Below are positions 41,269-49,590 of a stretch of 64,000 nucleotides of DNA, one piece after another (position 1 is the stretch's first letter; every line of letters begins with the position of its first letter). The position numbers and the translations under genes are program-made. Source of the stretch: a virus; the IMG/VR virus record IMGVR_UViG_3300049489_001336, positions 62,001 to 126,000 of that record. One strand, 5' to 3'. The notes under the pieces were generated by a model. The model was not told the DNA's origin and ran no database searches. It worked only from the letters and a program-made list of their open reading frames with translations.

Positions 41269-41477
41269 GTAGTCGCTTTGCCTTCTGCTTTGGCTGCTTC
41301 TTGCGCGTTGAGCGCGTCACAAATACGCTTCGCCCATTTTCTTGCAACAGGCTCCGTGTCAAATAAGTCTCCAGGGGTCATACACACGGTTTGGCCGCCT
41401 AAACAAACATGGTACGTCTTCATACCATCTTCGTCATCGACGATGTCCATGTAAAAAGGTTTGTTGTCAGCACTCAT
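41265..41477 (-). CDS. small protein of unknown function
   Basis: 70 residues from ATG 41477 (MSADNKPFYMDIVDDEDGMKTYHVCLGGQTVCM...). Beta-rich first half, helical Ala-rich end. Overlaps the upstream gene by ten bases. Confidence 0.64.
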   Translation of the reverse strand: MSADNKPFYMDIVDDEDGMKTYHVCLGGQTVCMTPGDLFDTEPVARKWAKRICDALNAQEAAKAEGKATT

Positions 41478-41823
41478 CGTCCATCTCACTCCGTAACACG
41501 GGGTAAACCGTCGTGAGCGCATCTTTCTCTGACACGAGTATTTTCACAATATCCATGTGCCCTTTGTGCGCTTCTGCGCGCGTAGCGTAGCGCTTCACGG
41601 TTTTATCCATGACGCCACCAAAGACCATGGTTTCGAACAACAAAGGTTTTTCTTGGTTGTTATACGCATGGTTAATGCCCAAAAAGACGGTCGAAACAGA
41701 AAGCCTAGCGTCGTCTGTTTCGGTGTACAGCAATTGCGTATTATGCGTTGTAATCCACTCGATGTATTGCATCAGCGTTACATTTTGAACGGTATCCCCG
41801 TCAAAAGTATAAAAGGGCGACAT
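41467..41823 (-). CDS. protein of unknown function
   Basis: 118 residues from ATG 41823; GGAGGA lies five bases upstream. Beta-strand-rich (LLFETMVFGGVMDKTVKRYATRAEAHKGH). Behind the first copy of the terminator-promoter cassette. Confidence 0.64.
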   Translation of the reverse strand: MSPFYTFDGDTVQNVTLMQYIEWITTHNTQLLYTETDDARLSVSTVFLGINHAYNNQEKPLLFETMVFGGVMDKTVKRYATRAEAHKGHMDIVKILVSEKDALTTVYPVLRSEMDDEC

Positions 41824-41829
41824 TGATTC

Positions 41830-41877
41830 CTCCATAGACTTTTACCAGAGATAGAGGCTAAAAAAGGCCGAAGCCAT
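41830..41877 (-). promoter_or_regulatory. terminator-promoter-RBS cassette 1
   Basis: Minus strand: terminator GGCTTCGGCCTTTTTTAGCC, then CTCTGGTAAAAGTC, then GGAGG of the next gene. Variant with GGTAAAAG as -10. Confidence 0.7.
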
Positions 41878-42120
41878 TTAGCAAAACAGCAAATGCCCTG
41901 TACTTGCTCCTGTACGTGGATTCCACTGAACTACCTGATAACGAATCTCTCGGCATGTCTTTAAGTGCACGTAAACTACTACGGGAAGCGGCTTAAAGCC
42001 TATTGTCTCTAATGTTGCCGTATCAGGCTGTTTATACTGCGATAGATTCACGCCATATTGCTCCAATAAAGAATTGACATCACGTATTAAGCGCTGTTCT
42101 GCGTCTTTACGCACGTACAC
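41878..42120 (-). CDS. small protein of unknown function
   Basis: 80 residues from a GTG at 42120 (MYVRKDAEQRLIRDVNSLLEQYGVNLSQYKQ...). N-terminal helix, C-terminal strands. Flanked by cassettes 1 and 2, so it is its own transcription unit. Confidence 0.6.
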   Translation of the reverse strand: MYVRKDAEQRLIRDVNSLLEQYGVNLSQYKQPDTATLETIGFKPLPVVVYVHLKTCREIRYQVVQWNPRTGASTGHLLFC

Positions 42121-42168
42121 CTCATAGACTTTTACCAGAGATAGAGGCTAAAAAAGGCCGAAGCCCTT
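42121..42168 (-). promoter_or_regulatory. terminator-promoter-RBS cassette 2
   Basis: Nearly identical to cassette 1: GGGCTTCGGCCTTTTTTAGCC followed by CTCTGGTAAAAGTC. Confidence 0.7.
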
Positions 42169-42411
42169 TCAAACATGCACAAATACCTGCGTGCACATCT
42201 GCTCGTCTACGAAGGAATCCAAGGCAGAGACGTAGTGTATGTATTCAAGGCGAGATGCTTTGATAAGCACCCCTTCCTTTTCTGCGTTTAGGTTGTGGTA
42301 CTCAAAGTAAAAGGATTGCGCTTCAGCACAGCCTTTTTGACTCGGCGCTTCTGCTTCATCAATCACAAAGTTTGGATGCCGATCTCCTTCAAAAACAAAT
42401 ACAGCGAACAT
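42169..42411 (-). CDS. small protein, paralogue of 43931-44170
   Basis: 80 residues: MFAVFVFEGDRHPNFVIDEAEAPS, SFYFEYHN and LIKASRLEYIHYV are all matched in the 79-residue protein at 43931. Alpha/beta. Own cassette upstream. Confidence 0.66.
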   Translation of the reverse strand: MFAVFVFEGDRHPNFVIDEAEAPSQKGCAEAQSFYFEYHNLNAEKEGVLIKASRLEYIHYVSALDSFVDEQMCTQVFVHV

Positions 42412-42484
42412 GGCATTTTCTCCTTGTTAAAATCCTATACCAGGGAAACAGGGAGATTTATGAAGGCTAAAAAAGGCCGAAGCC
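42412..42484 (-). promoter_or_regulatory. terminator-promoter-RBS cassette 3
   Basis: Minus strand: GGGCTTCGGCCTTTTTTAGCC, then CCCTGGTATAGGATTTTAAC and AAGGAGA. TGG-TATAGG is an extended -10. Confidence 0.75.
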
Positions 42485-42506
42485 CCTTTATAGGCAATTA
42501 CGCACG

Positions 42507-43436
42507 TTACCCTTTGAGAGTCGTACATGCAATTTCCCAAACCTGGTCAGGGGTCAAGGAGGAGGACTTTCCTCCTTCGAGTCGAGGGCTACCTCCAATG
42601 GATGAGCCACCACCCCATCCGGGTTCCAGTGCCGCGAGAGCAGCCAGCAACGAGCCGGGCCTGCTAACGGGGCCAATGGCCAAGTTCACAAGGTCCGACC
42701 GCTTCGCCACGGTATATGTCCGGGTGCCATCAGCAGCATCCTGGAATAGGATGCCGCCGTCATAACCGTCCTCATACAAAGCGGAGAACCCAAAACCCTC
42801 GCATGTAGCGATGGCGAATTTGTGACCGTTGATAGTCACCGCGAGGCGGTAGTAGTCAAGCACTACAGGGGGTGTAGTACCGAGCGTCACGGTCCCCTCA
42901 ATCAGGGAGGTAATACCCTGAAAACATTGTTCAAGAAGTTCCGGCCATTGACCGAATACCTCACGAACCTTGCCACGGAGATCCGTGACAGGTTTGATGG
43001 CTGCCCTGAAAAACAGGGATGCCATCGAGTTCTCCTCCTTGGAAAGAAGAAGAGCGCCCGCGGGGCCATGCGCGTCAATCGCGCCCACTGCACGGACAAG
43101 GCTCCTCACACGGTCCTCGTTTGCCTTGTGGGCATTGTCCATGAGCCAAAGACTCATGACAGTATCTCCGTCTAGGTCATTGACGTACACAACACGGTCG
43201 TTAAGCCAGCCTGCGCCTCCAAGGCACAGAACGTTGCGCACCTGTTCGCAGGTGCTGAGGGTAACCAAACGAATGCAGTGGTCATGGTGGTCAAAGGACC
43301 AACGATCACCGGGGCCCTGTTGGGGACCTTGAACAAAGCCATCGAGCGAGACGCCTCGTTCCATAAGATCTGTGATACTGCCGTAATCGCCCGGAATGAG
43401 CTTAATGCTGTAGTTTTTACGTTGCATTGCAATCAT
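42507..43436 (-). CDS. DHH-type phosphoesterase-like protein
   Basis: 309 residues. N-terminal half has the metal-binding style of DHH proteins: DGFVQGPQQG, FDHHDHC (about 48) and VNDLDGDTVMSLWLM (about 86). The C-terminus GWGGGSSIGGSPR resembles the glycine loop of a DHHA1-type substrate domain. Relatives cleave short oligonucleotides or cyclic dinucleotides. Since the window also encodes a diguanylate cyclase, nucleotide turnover is a sensible guess, but the substrate is unknown. Confidence 0.65.
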   Translation of the reverse strand: MIAMQRKNYSIKLIPGDYGSITDLMERGVSLDGFVQGPQQGPGDRWSFDHHDHCIRLVTLSTCEQVRNVLCLGGAGWLNDRVVYVNDLDGDTVMSLWLMDNAHKANEDRVRSLVRAVGAIDAHGPAGALLLSKEENSMASLFFRAAIKPVTDLRGKVREVFGQWPELLEQCFQGITSLIEGTVTLGTTPPVVLDYYRLAVTINGHKFAIATCEGFGFSALYEDGYDGGILFQDAADGTRTYTVAKRSDLVNLAIGPVSRPGSLLAALAALEPGWGGGSSIGGSPRLEGGKSSSLTPDQVWEIACTTLKG

Positions 43437-43515
43437 GGCATTTCTCCCTGTTAAAACCCTATACCAGAGAAGTAGAGAATTTTTTTTTTTTGAAGGCTAA
43501 AAAAGGCCGAAGCCA
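43437..43515 (-). promoter_or_regulatory. terminator-promoter-RBS cassette 4
   Basis: Minus strand: GGCTTCGGCCTTTTTTAGCC, an A-run (nine to ten A), then TCTCTGGTATAGGGTTTTAA and CAGGGAGA. Confidence 0.75.
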
Positions 43516-43530
43516 ATTTAAGGATGCCCT

Positions 43531-43854
43531 TCAGTGTGCGAAAGCTCGCGGCGTAACATTCATTGGCCACTGCATTTCAATGGGACAATCCCCTTTCACG
43601 AGGGGAAGGACGATGCGCCAGTTGGCAGCTTCCACTGCCAGCGTCTCGTAGCGTTGATTGGTATTCTCAATGAGCCGGGTGCTGACTCGTTCTCCCGTAG
43701 GAGAGACCAACCAGGGCGTTTCCCCTGGTCGTATGTCTTCGATGACGTCGAGAACCACCTCAGCAATTAAGGTGTATGTGTCTTGTCCCCGTAAGGACAC
43801 GTCCACCTCAGGGGCATCAAGCACTACCAGCAAACCATAACTGTATACTTCCAT
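43531..43854 (-). CDS. small beta-rich protein
   Basis: 107 residues, MEVYSYGLLVVLDAPEVDVSLRGQDTYTLIAEVVLDVIED, strands and turns. AGGAGG upstream, between cassettes 4 and 5. No family recognised. Confidence 0.62.
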   Translation of the reverse strand: MEVYSYGLLVVLDAPEVDVSLRGQDTYTLIAEVVLDVIEDIRPGETPWLVSPTGERVSTRLIENTNQRYETLAVEAANWRIVLPLVKGDCPIEMQWPMNVTPRAFAH

Positions 43855-43920
43855 AAATCCTCCTAAAACCCTATACCAGGGAAAGCGTTGTATTTATGAA
43901 AGCTAAAAAGGCCGAAGCCT
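43855..43920 (-). promoter_or_regulatory. terminator-promoter-RBS cassette 5
   Basis: GGCTTCGGCCTTTTTAGC on the minus strand, then CCCTGGTATAGGGTTTTAGG and AGGAGG. Confidence 0.75.
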
Positions 43921-43930
43921 CGACACACAG

Positions 43931-44170
43931 TCAAACGTACGTCGTCACAGACAAACAATGTATCGCACTATCTGGCAGCGTCCTGCGATATTCAATCGAG
44001 ATAAGCCGAGACGCCCTGAGCAAGGCACCGTCTGCTTCCTCTCTTTCCTGGTTAAGTTCAAAGTAGAACGACACTGCTTTTGTACATTCCAGTTTGCTGG
44101 GCGCTTTATCTGCAGGAACCGCGTAATATGAATTGATCATATTTTCGTCGAAAATGAAAATTGCGTACAT
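43931..44170 (-). CDS. small protein, paralogue of 42169-42411
   Basis: 79 residues: MYAIFIFDENMINSYYAVPADKAPS, VSFYFELNQE, LLRASRLISIEY. Same layout as the 80-residue paralogue, so the two came from a duplication of gene plus cassette. Confidence 0.66.
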   Translation of the reverse strand: MYAIFIFDENMINSYYAVPADKAPSKLECTKAVSFYFELNQEREEADGALLRASRLISIEYRRTLPDSAIHCLSVTTYV

Positions 44171-44262
44171 GTGAATCTCTCCTTGTTAAAACCCTATACC
44201 AGGGAAACAGGAGGATTTATGAAAGCTAAAAAGAACAGCAGAGCATATACGCGTCTGCTGTT
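44171..44262 (-). promoter_or_regulatory. cassette 6 with ncRNA terminator
   Basis: Promoter part CCCTGGTATAGGGTTTTAAC and AAGGAGA serve the gene at 43931. Its upstream terminator differs from the other copies: ACAGCAGA...TCTGCTGT (44235-44261) followed by a T-rich run, ending the RNA unit described next. Confidence 0.75.
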
Positions 44263-44500
44263 TTGGCTGGTCATCGGACGCTCACAGCCATATCTAGCGT
44301 CCAAAAGATTTCATTATTGTAGAAATCACGACAAAGCTCTTCTTTTATTGATTGTGCCCTAGAGCTTAGAAAGTACGCACAACCTCAGCTAAGGTAACGC
44401 CCTTTAGCGGCGTATGGCGGGCATAAATTATGCGCGGGCGCTGCCAAAACGCTACAACCGCGCACAGACCAGAGAAGGAGAGGCCCTGATCAATTTATTA
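44236..44500 (-). ncRNA. candidate structured non-coding RNA
   Basis: About 265 bases without a plausible gene, bounded by a consensus promoter (TGGTATAAT at about 44497-44505) and a strong terminator. Minus-strand hairpins: TGCGCGG...CCGCGCA, CGCC-GCTAAAG-GGCG, and GGACGCT...AGCGTCC. No Y RNA or tRNA pattern. A stable regulatory RNA or decoy is possible. Confidence 0.5.
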
Positions 44501-44515
44501 TACCAGGTAAACAAA
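44492..44515 (-). promoter_or_regulatory. consensus extended -10 promoter
   Basis: TTGTTTACCTGGTATAATAA on the minus strand: TGG TATAAT is a perfect extended -10. It is the best promoter in the window and drives the candidate RNA. Confidence 0.72.
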
Positions 44516-44528
44516 GAGATTTATGTTA

Positions 44529-44689
44529 TCAAATAAACACTTTAGGTGTTTCACCTCGTGCAAGCGCTTTCTTTAACTGCGCTTCTTGAGCTTTTTAATA
44601 CGCCGTTCTCTTCTGTTTTTAGGTTCTTCGATAATGCGAAGATACTTCGATGAATGATCACAAGCTACAACTCGTACTCTGCATTTCAT
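44529..44689 (-). pseudogene. small basic protein, frameshifted or programmed frameshift
   Basis: Frame 1 from ATG 44689: MKCRVRVVACDHSSKYLRIIEEPKNRRERRIKKLKKRS, ending at 44573. In frame -1 the sequence continues AQEAQLKKALARGETPKVFI and stops at 44529. The neighbour at 44715 has both parts in one frame (DPKNRRERR...QEAKAQRAFDKGETPKIFI). So this copy is either broken by one base at an A-run (TTAAAAAG) or uses a -1 slip there. Confidence 0.6.
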
Positions 44690-44714
44690 GGTGCCTCCTG
44701 CGGTTATACTTAGT

Positions 44715-44906
44715 TCATCCCATATCGATAAAAATCTTAGGTGTTTCCCCTTTATCAAACGCGCGTTGAGCTTTGGCCTCCTGGGATTTACGCGCGCGTC
44801 GTTCACGCCGATTTTTAGGGTCTAGAACAATCCCTAAGTGGCCAGCAGGGTTAACTTCATCGCGAGAGTGTGTAACGTGCTTCGCACGTTGCTTTCTACT
44901 TTTCAT
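44715..44906 (-). CDS. small basic protein, intact paralogue of 44529-44689
   Basis: 63 residues: DPKNRRERRARKSQEAKAQRAFDKGETPKIFIDMG. Highly charged and probably helical. Overlaps the upstream gene's stop. Nucleic-acid binding possible from composition. Confidence 0.64.
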   Translation of the reverse strand: MKSRKQRAKHVTHSRDEVNPAGHLGIVLDPKNRRERRARKSQEAKAQRAFDKGETPKIFIDMG

Positions 44907-45129
44907 GGCTCGGTTCCTCCGCAGGTTGTAATTGGCTTAGTTCATAACGAACTTGGAAGCTAAATACGTCTTTATCAAAGTCTACCTGACTTCCTGTGCT
45001 TAGACCAATCCACGTATAATACACTTGTTGATCTACCACGCGTTTAACCACAACCCGCGCATTACCTCCGTCACAAGGCTGCCAAATAGAGCCTGGTTTG
45101 ATTTCATGGGCTTTGAGGAATTTTTTCAT
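44896..45129 (-). CDS. small beta-rich protein
   Basis: 77 residues: KPGSIWQPCDGGNARVVVKRVVDQQVYYTWIG, an SH3-like strand pattern. Behind a terminator, so probably the first gene of its unit. No family recognised. Confidence 0.62.
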   Translation of the reverse strand: MKKFLKAHEIKPGSIWQPCDGGNARVVVKRVVDQQVYYTWIGLSTGSQVDFDKDVFSFQVRYELSQLQPAEEPSHEK

Positions 45130-45139
45130 GAGGTTATGT

Positions 45140-45178
45140 CTTAGCTAAAAAAGCCTGAGGGTAAATCAGGCTTTTCGG
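45140..45178 (-). terminator. terminator
   Basis: Minus strand AAGCCTGA-TTTACCC-TCAGGCTT followed by TTTTTT (shared), just behind the gene at 45180. Confidence 0.85.
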
Positions 45179-45179
45179 T

Positions 45180-45608
45180 TTAGAAAAACTCTTTGCCACC
45201 TTGGTTGTATAGCTGCACCAACGCCACATTAAACGGCGCTTGGTATTTGCTCGCCACTTGGTGCGCCACCAAGATGGTAGACGGTAAGACTACCTCTGCG
45301 GCCAACGCAAAGATTTCTCCACGACCATTGTACATCGGCGTATCTACGCCCCGGTCGATGCGCTTCCAAACCTTGTAGACGCGCTTCATGTTAAAGCGCT
45401 TGCTTAGACGCGTATACGAGCTTTCCAGCGCGTAGAAACTACGCCAACGCTCGATGTGTCTTTTGAACTGTTTATACGTGCGAACTTGTAGGAGTTCTGC
45501 ACGGTAATATTTCCCTATGTTGACGTTGTCATCCGAATAGAGAAACGCGCTGGCGCCTACTTTGTTTAAAACCTCGACAACGGGTTTTACATCATAGAGA
45601 CGCACCAT
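45180..45608 (-). CDS. protein of unknown function
   Basis: About 142 residues from ATG 45608. Basic Tyr-rich centre (YKQFKRHIERWRSFYALESSYTRLSKRFNMKRVYKVW), hydrophobic C-terminal half. Start lies inside the stop of the upstream gene. No family recognised. Confidence 0.66.
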   Translation of the reverse strand: MVRLYDVKPVVEVLNKVGASAFLYSDDNVNIGKYYRAELLQVRTYKQFKRHIERWRSFYALESSYTRLSKRFNMKRVYKVWKRIDRGVDTPMYNGRGEIFALAAEVVLPSTILVAHQVASKYQAPFNVALVQLYNQGGKEFF

Positions 45609-45610
45609 GC

Positions 45611-46018
45611 TCAAGTCTCAAGTGCTTCAATGCGCTTCCTGAGCTCTTCCTCGGTAAGCGCGCTGAGCTTTCCTGCCTGCTTTTCCGCAAGGACCTCAAG
45701 CAGTTTCTCTTTCTCAATTTTATTGTCTGCGCGCTTCTTGGCCGCTTCTTCTTCTTTCAGCCGCACATTGATGATGTGCTTGACGATGTTGAGCGCGGTT
45801 TCCAACTTGATGTGCAAGTGGTTACGCGCAGTTTCAACAAAGCTTTCTTCCGTGGCATCTTTCAAGGCTTTGTTTGCGGTTTTTGCCACGGCATTGAGAT
45901 TGAAATCATCTTTGGAACGAAGCGGCACATCCCAAAGCTGCTCGACACTGAGCTCGCCTTTGATAGATGAAAAGCGAAGCTTATAACGTGTCGCGTACTC
46001 GAACATTTCAGAACTCAT
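45611..46018 (-). CDS. helical, charged protein
   Basis: 135 residues. Second half is a long charged coiled coil (LKEEEAAKKRADNKIEKEKLLEVLAEKQAGKLSALTEEELRKRIEAL). AGGAG upstream. ATG overlaps the upstream stop. No family recognised. Confidence 0.68.
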   Translation of the reverse strand: MSSEMFEYATRYKLRFSSIKGELSVEQLWDVPLRSKDDFNLNAVAKTANKALKDATEESFVETARNHLHIKLETALNIVKHIINVRLKEEEAAKKRADNKIEKEKLLEVLAEKQAGKLSALTEEELRKRIEALET

Positions 46019-46287
46019 GGTTTTTCTCCTCGATCAAACACGTGAAAAATGAGGTTCCCCTCTAATTGTTGAAACGTACCTACGTACTTTCCAGGATTTT
46101 CAGGGAGCGAATGCCCTGTGCCCGCAACGCGAAAGTAACGGTCTACTTTGGGAGCCTCCGGGTCTACAAGCGCCCAGATACAGGGAACCCTGTGTTGTAC
46201 TTGAACCGTGAGAATCTCCGCTCCCACGGGCATCGTAATAATTACGGAATCGTCGATCGAAAATGGGTACTTGTAAATCGTTTTCAT
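46015..46287 (-). CDS. small beta-barrel-like protein
   Basis: 90 residues: MKTIYKYPFSIDDSVIITMPVGAEILTVQVQHRVPCIWALVDPE, then FRVAGTGHSLP and GTFQQLEGNLIFHVF. The pattern recalls the DUF7352-type small phage protein that I have seen as 'KYPIEITDEQ.v.mP.Ga..l.v..Q...lclWa.vdp' in other genomes; function unknown. Confidence 0.7.
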   Translation of the reverse strand: MKTIYKYPFSIDDSVIITMPVGAEILTVQVQHRVPCIWALVDPEAPKVDRYFRVAGTGHSLPENPGKYVGTFQQLEGNLIFHVFDRGEKP

Positions 46288-48380
46288 GTTCCTACCAACA
46301 CGTTGAACAATCGTTGCTTTTTACCTTGTTGGGTTCGCACGATAAAGGAGTCCTTTTTGGTCGATGAAAACCCCAGGCCCGCGAGTTGATTGTCCGAGGG
46401 CTGGCATTTGGTTTTATCAGCGATAACTTCAAAAACTTTGCGATGCGGCTCTAGGCGCGAGTGCAGGAACTCGTTGTAAAAGCCGCGAATTTCTTCATCA
46501 CATTTAGCGCCCTCCAGCACAAAGAATGTGTGTTTGTTACCCACTGCGTTATCCCCCCAGTAATTGGGACTGAGCATCACAGCGTTGACTTTGACGTATT
46601 GTTCGGTCGTGAGTCCCCATTTCTCTTTCGAGAGATTGGACGACGTAATGGCAGGGTCTCCCACATCCACACGTTCAATACTGCCATTTTTGAGGTAGAG
46701 CGTAGCAACGGTCACGTCTTGACGTGTACGCACAATTTTGTTGTAGGAATAATGGGAAAGTTTACCGCCGCTTTCAGTCTCCACGACAAACCCAGGATTG
46801 CTGGTCTCACGCTGAGAGTAATTATTCACCACGATGCGATACGCGCCGTCGGGCGGGTTAGTCGCCCAAACAATGTTTTCCACAGGCTCTCGTGTGGTAC
46901 CACTGCCTGCGTTCATGTCGACGTCGAGCACACCCCCGGTCCAGCCGCGTTTGTTCCCGAAGTAAATATGTTGCAATGTGGTTTTGACTCCACGACCTGC
47001 AGGCTCATGGATGTGTAAATCCAGGTCGTCGAAGTTGAACCATGAAAGAGATACACGAAGGATGGCGCCGTCGACTTTGCCGCCTGCTTTCTTCACGCGC
47101 TCTTTGATGGAGTCCGCGACATTGCCTCCGTAAGACCATGCAAAGTCATTGGACCAACGAAAGAGTTGCTTGGGCTCGGGATGCGCCGGCGCCGTAATGG
47201 CCATGAGGTTACCCAAGTGCTCTCCTTTGACCAAAAGCTCAAGGCTTTGCGTCTCAGGCAGGACTTTGGACATGAAATCATCGATGCTGATAGACTCAGC
47301 ACGTTCTTCGTCTTTGGCTATGTCACGGGCGGCGTGGGCAGTGGCGTGGTGCATCAGCACGTCGCCAAGGCCGCCACGCATCAGCGGTTTCACGGAACCA
47401 TCGACCCACTTGACATCGTTCACAGAAACGTCGCCAATCACGGCAAAGCGGCGTTCCAGAGCCGCCTCAAGCCCAAGCTCTTCGATGGTTTCCATGGCCT
47501 TTTTGACCATGCCAGGCGTAATCAGCGCGGTCGTACGCTTGTAATTTTGGGGCGCGACTTTGGTTTCAAAACTCGCTACAGCTTGTTCTATATCTTTGCC
47601 TTCCGATAGGTCTTGGACGAGTGTTCCAATCACCGTGTTACGAAAACGCGCCGCAGGACTCTGCGCATTGGCCCAAGCAAAAATACTTTGGTCTTTCGGG
47701 CTACTCTTCAAGAACGTATTTTGTAGCTTTTGAAATTGCTGAAGAGCAGAGCGATGTTCTTGGCCTCGGTACAAACTACTGGCGTCCACCAACGAAAGCA
47801 CCGTGGACACTGCCTCAGGCGTTAATTCCCGAAGACCTCGTTCAAAGACCTGCACCGTCGTACGGTAATTACCACATACGGTGTCAGGCGACGCTACACG
47901 GAGCTTACGCGGAATTTCTTCGGTGTGAAGGTGTCCCCACGTCGTGACCTGTTGGGTTTCTTTGTCGAGAGACCTTGTTTGCACGGCGCCAAACCGTAGC
48001 TCATTGACCCCAACACGAAACAAATCACGAATGCCTACTGAGAGCACCGCGTTTTTCAAGGCTGTGGCGACGTCCGCGTAAAAGTCAGGTCCTTTCTTCG
48101 CGGCTTGGTCCCAGACCGTGTGAAGCTTACCTTTGTCAAAAGACACGACGTTGCCCGCACGACGAATAAACTGCCTGCACATGGAGCAGTCGTGCTCTGT
48201 CTTGGTCTTGAAAATGGGATTGGTGCCTTCAGGAAACGAGGCAAGATAAAGCGCATACAACGCGTCGCCCTCGATGTCGGCGACAAAGGCTTCTTCGGAA
48301 TTGACAATTTCACGGAAAGAAGCAGCGACCCACGTATGGAATTGTTTGCTTCTCTTTTCAGCGACGGCATATTGCGACAT
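46284..48380 (-). CDS. large protein with C-terminal YfaP-like (DUF2135) domain
   Basis: 698 residues, AGGAG upstream. N-terminal 400 residues are helical and unassigned; a CSMC motif lies near residue 67. Residues about 445-590 match YfaP/DUF2135: VSLSWFNFDDLDLHIHEPAGRGV, VLDVDMNAGSG, NIVWATNPPDGAYRIVVNNYS. That domain is linked to vWA and tellurite-type proteins in bacteria. Gene order with the vWA protein and Ro60 elsewhere in the window suggests a related complex, not shown. Confidence 0.75.
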   Translation of the reverse strand: MSQYAVAEKRSKQFHTWVAASFREIVNSEEAFVADIEGDALYALYLASFPEGTNPIFKTKTEHDCSMCRQFIRRAGNVVSFDKGKLHTVWDQAAKKGPDFYADVATALKNAVLSVGIRDLFRVGVNELRFGAVQTRSLDKETQQVTTWGHLHTEEIPRKLRVASPDTVCGNYRTTVQVFERGLRELTPEAVSTVLSLVDASSLYRGQEHRSALQQFQKLQNTFLKSSPKDQSIFAWANAQSPAARFRNTVIGTLVQDLSEGKDIEQAVASFETKVAPQNYKRTTALITPGMVKKAMETIEELGLEAALERRFAVIGDVSVNDVKWVDGSVKPLMRGGLGDVLMHHATAHAARDIAKDEERAESISIDDFMSKVLPETQSLELLVKGEHLGNLMAITAPAHPEPKQLFRWSNDFAWSYGGNVADSIKERVKKAGGKVDGAILRVSLSWFNFDDLDLHIHEPAGRGVKTTLQHIYFGNKRGWTGGVLDVDMNAGSGTTREPVENIVWATNPPDGAYRIVVNNYSQRETSNPGFVVETESGGKLSHYSYNKIVRTRQDVTVATLYLKNGSIERVDVGDPAITSSNLSKEKWGLTTEQYVKVNAVMLSPNYWGDNAVGNKHTFFVLEGAKCDEEIRGFYNEFLHSRLEPHRKVFEVIADKTKCQPSDNQLAGLGFSSTKKDSFIVRTQQGKKQRLFNVLVGT

Positions 48381-48405
48381 ACGAATCTCCTAGAACGCTT
48401 ATCCT

Positions 48406-49044
48406 TCAGAGGTACTTACTGTTAAGCACGGACATTAAAATAATTTGCATGGGCGCTAATACCACTTGTCCAAAAGTGGTTTGGTCCGCGTACATCAATT
48501 GGAATTGAGCCGATACATTAAAGTCAGGGTTCCATGAAATTACTTCGGCCGTGTCGACTTGGTCACAAAGCGCAGGATCGCTAATCACCGAATAATTACG
48601 GCACGCCAATGGGCGATCTTCATAAATGCTGCACAGGTTGTTCTCTAGGAACAAACATTGCTGCTGCATCTCCCACCATTTGGTGCAAATTTTCTCTCGG
48701 TTTTCACCTGCGGTAAAATCCAAGCGGTTGCCATGCTCATCAATATGCGCTTGCTCCATCAACGTGCACTGCTCTTCGAGCAAGACGTATTTCTTTCGTA
48801 ATAGCTTTCCGTGTTTGTGCACCAAATAAAGAGCTTCTCCCAAGGACAAAGCTACGACTTGTTTGCAGCAAGCGCTACAGCCCTTGACACACGTCAAAGG
48901 TGGTTTTTCTGCGTCGTCTCGCTTTTTGTCATAGGTATTGTAGATGTTAGAGACCATCGCGCGCAGTTTGGCGTTGGCTTTTTCCTTGGCCTCTTTTTCG
49001 CGAACCCCTTGTGCCCGTCGTTGTTTACGGTTGAGTTGCAACAA
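48406..49044 (-). CDS. YkgJ-family (CxxCxxCC) metal-binding protein
   Basis: 212 residues from a TTG at 49044 with AAGGAGAG upstream. CVKGCSACCKQVVALS at about 53 and CLFLENNLCSIYEDRPLACRNYSV at about 129 form the family's Cys cluster. Basic N-terminal helix. Second of three members in the window. Confidence 0.85.
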   Translation of the reverse strand: MLQLNRKQRRAQGVREKEAKEKANAKLRAMVSNIYNTYDKKRDDAEKPPLTCVKGCSACCKQVVALSLGEALYLVHKHGKLLRKKYVLLEEQCTLMEQAHIDEHGNRLDFTAGENREKICTKWWEMQQQCLFLENNLCSIYEDRPLACRNYSVISDPALCDQVDTAEVISWNPDFNVSAQFQLMYADQTTFGQVVLAPMQIILMSVLNSKYL

Positions 49045-49064
49045 AGTCTCTCCTTGTTAAATGA

Positions 49065-49085
49065 GGGCTATAGTCTTTTACCGTA
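49065..49085 (-). promoter_or_regulatory. phage-type promoter
   Basis: CTACGGTAAAAGACTATAG on the minus strand, about 20-30 bases upstream of the YkgJ-like gene at 48406. Confidence 0.55.
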
Positions 49086-49129
49086 GAGCAGCTAAAAAGA
49101 AGGATAAGCACTCTAAGTACGCGCCACGC

Positions 49130-49519
49130 TCAGAAATTCAAGTCGTACACGTTGTCATACTTTTCGCGCGGATACGTAGGGCTGAGGCGCTCCGCGATGG
49201 TCATCAAGATCTTTTCAAAGCTACGGTCATCGCAGCTCAATTTGCTGCACACCCATACGGTGTCATTGGTGTAGCGCTTGAAGGCAACGATCACCTGCGA
49301 GGCCTGGTAAATGCCATCGCCATCGTGGGCCACTGCGCCAAAGGCAAAGTAGTCCCGTCCGTGATGGTCTTTGCCGTAAATCAGCTTGTTGTTTTTCACG
49401 GCGGCGTACGGAATTTTGTCGATGTAATCGGTGGGACCGACCCATTCCTTGGGCGCGTCCATGTGAACCAAGATCTTGTTATGTTTGATGGCAAAGATGT
49501 TGAGAAGGTCGACGTTCAT
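49130..49519 (-). CDS. protein of unknown function
   Basis: 129 residues; MNVDLLNIFAIKHNKILVHMDAPKEW, then IVAFKRYTNDTVWVCSKLSCDDRSFEKILMTI. Alpha/beta. Own cassette upstream (AAGGGGAAA). No family recognised. Confidence 0.64.
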   Translation of the reverse strand: MNVDLLNIFAIKHNKILVHMDAPKEWVGPTDYIDKIPYAAVKNNKLIYGKDHHGRDYFAFGAVAHDGDGIYQASQVIVAFKRYTNDTVWVCSKLSCDDRSFEKILMTIAERLSPTYPREKYDNVYDLNF

Positions 49520-49590
49520 GTGAATTTCCCCTTGTTAAAACCCTATACCAGGGAAAGAGGGAGATTTATGAAGGCTAAAAAAGGGCTGTA
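49520..49590 (-). promoter_or_regulatory. terminator-promoter-RBS cassette 7
   Basis: Minus strand: GGGCTACAGCCCTTTTTTAGCC, then CCCTGGTATAGGGTTTTAAC and AAGGGGA. Confidence 0.75.

Noticed and set aside
42450-49590. Repeated plus-strand ORF starts reading MKAKKGRS or MKAKKD
   Set aside because: They arise from reading the conserved promoter-terminator cassette backwards; the rest of each frame is unrelated and antisense to real genes.
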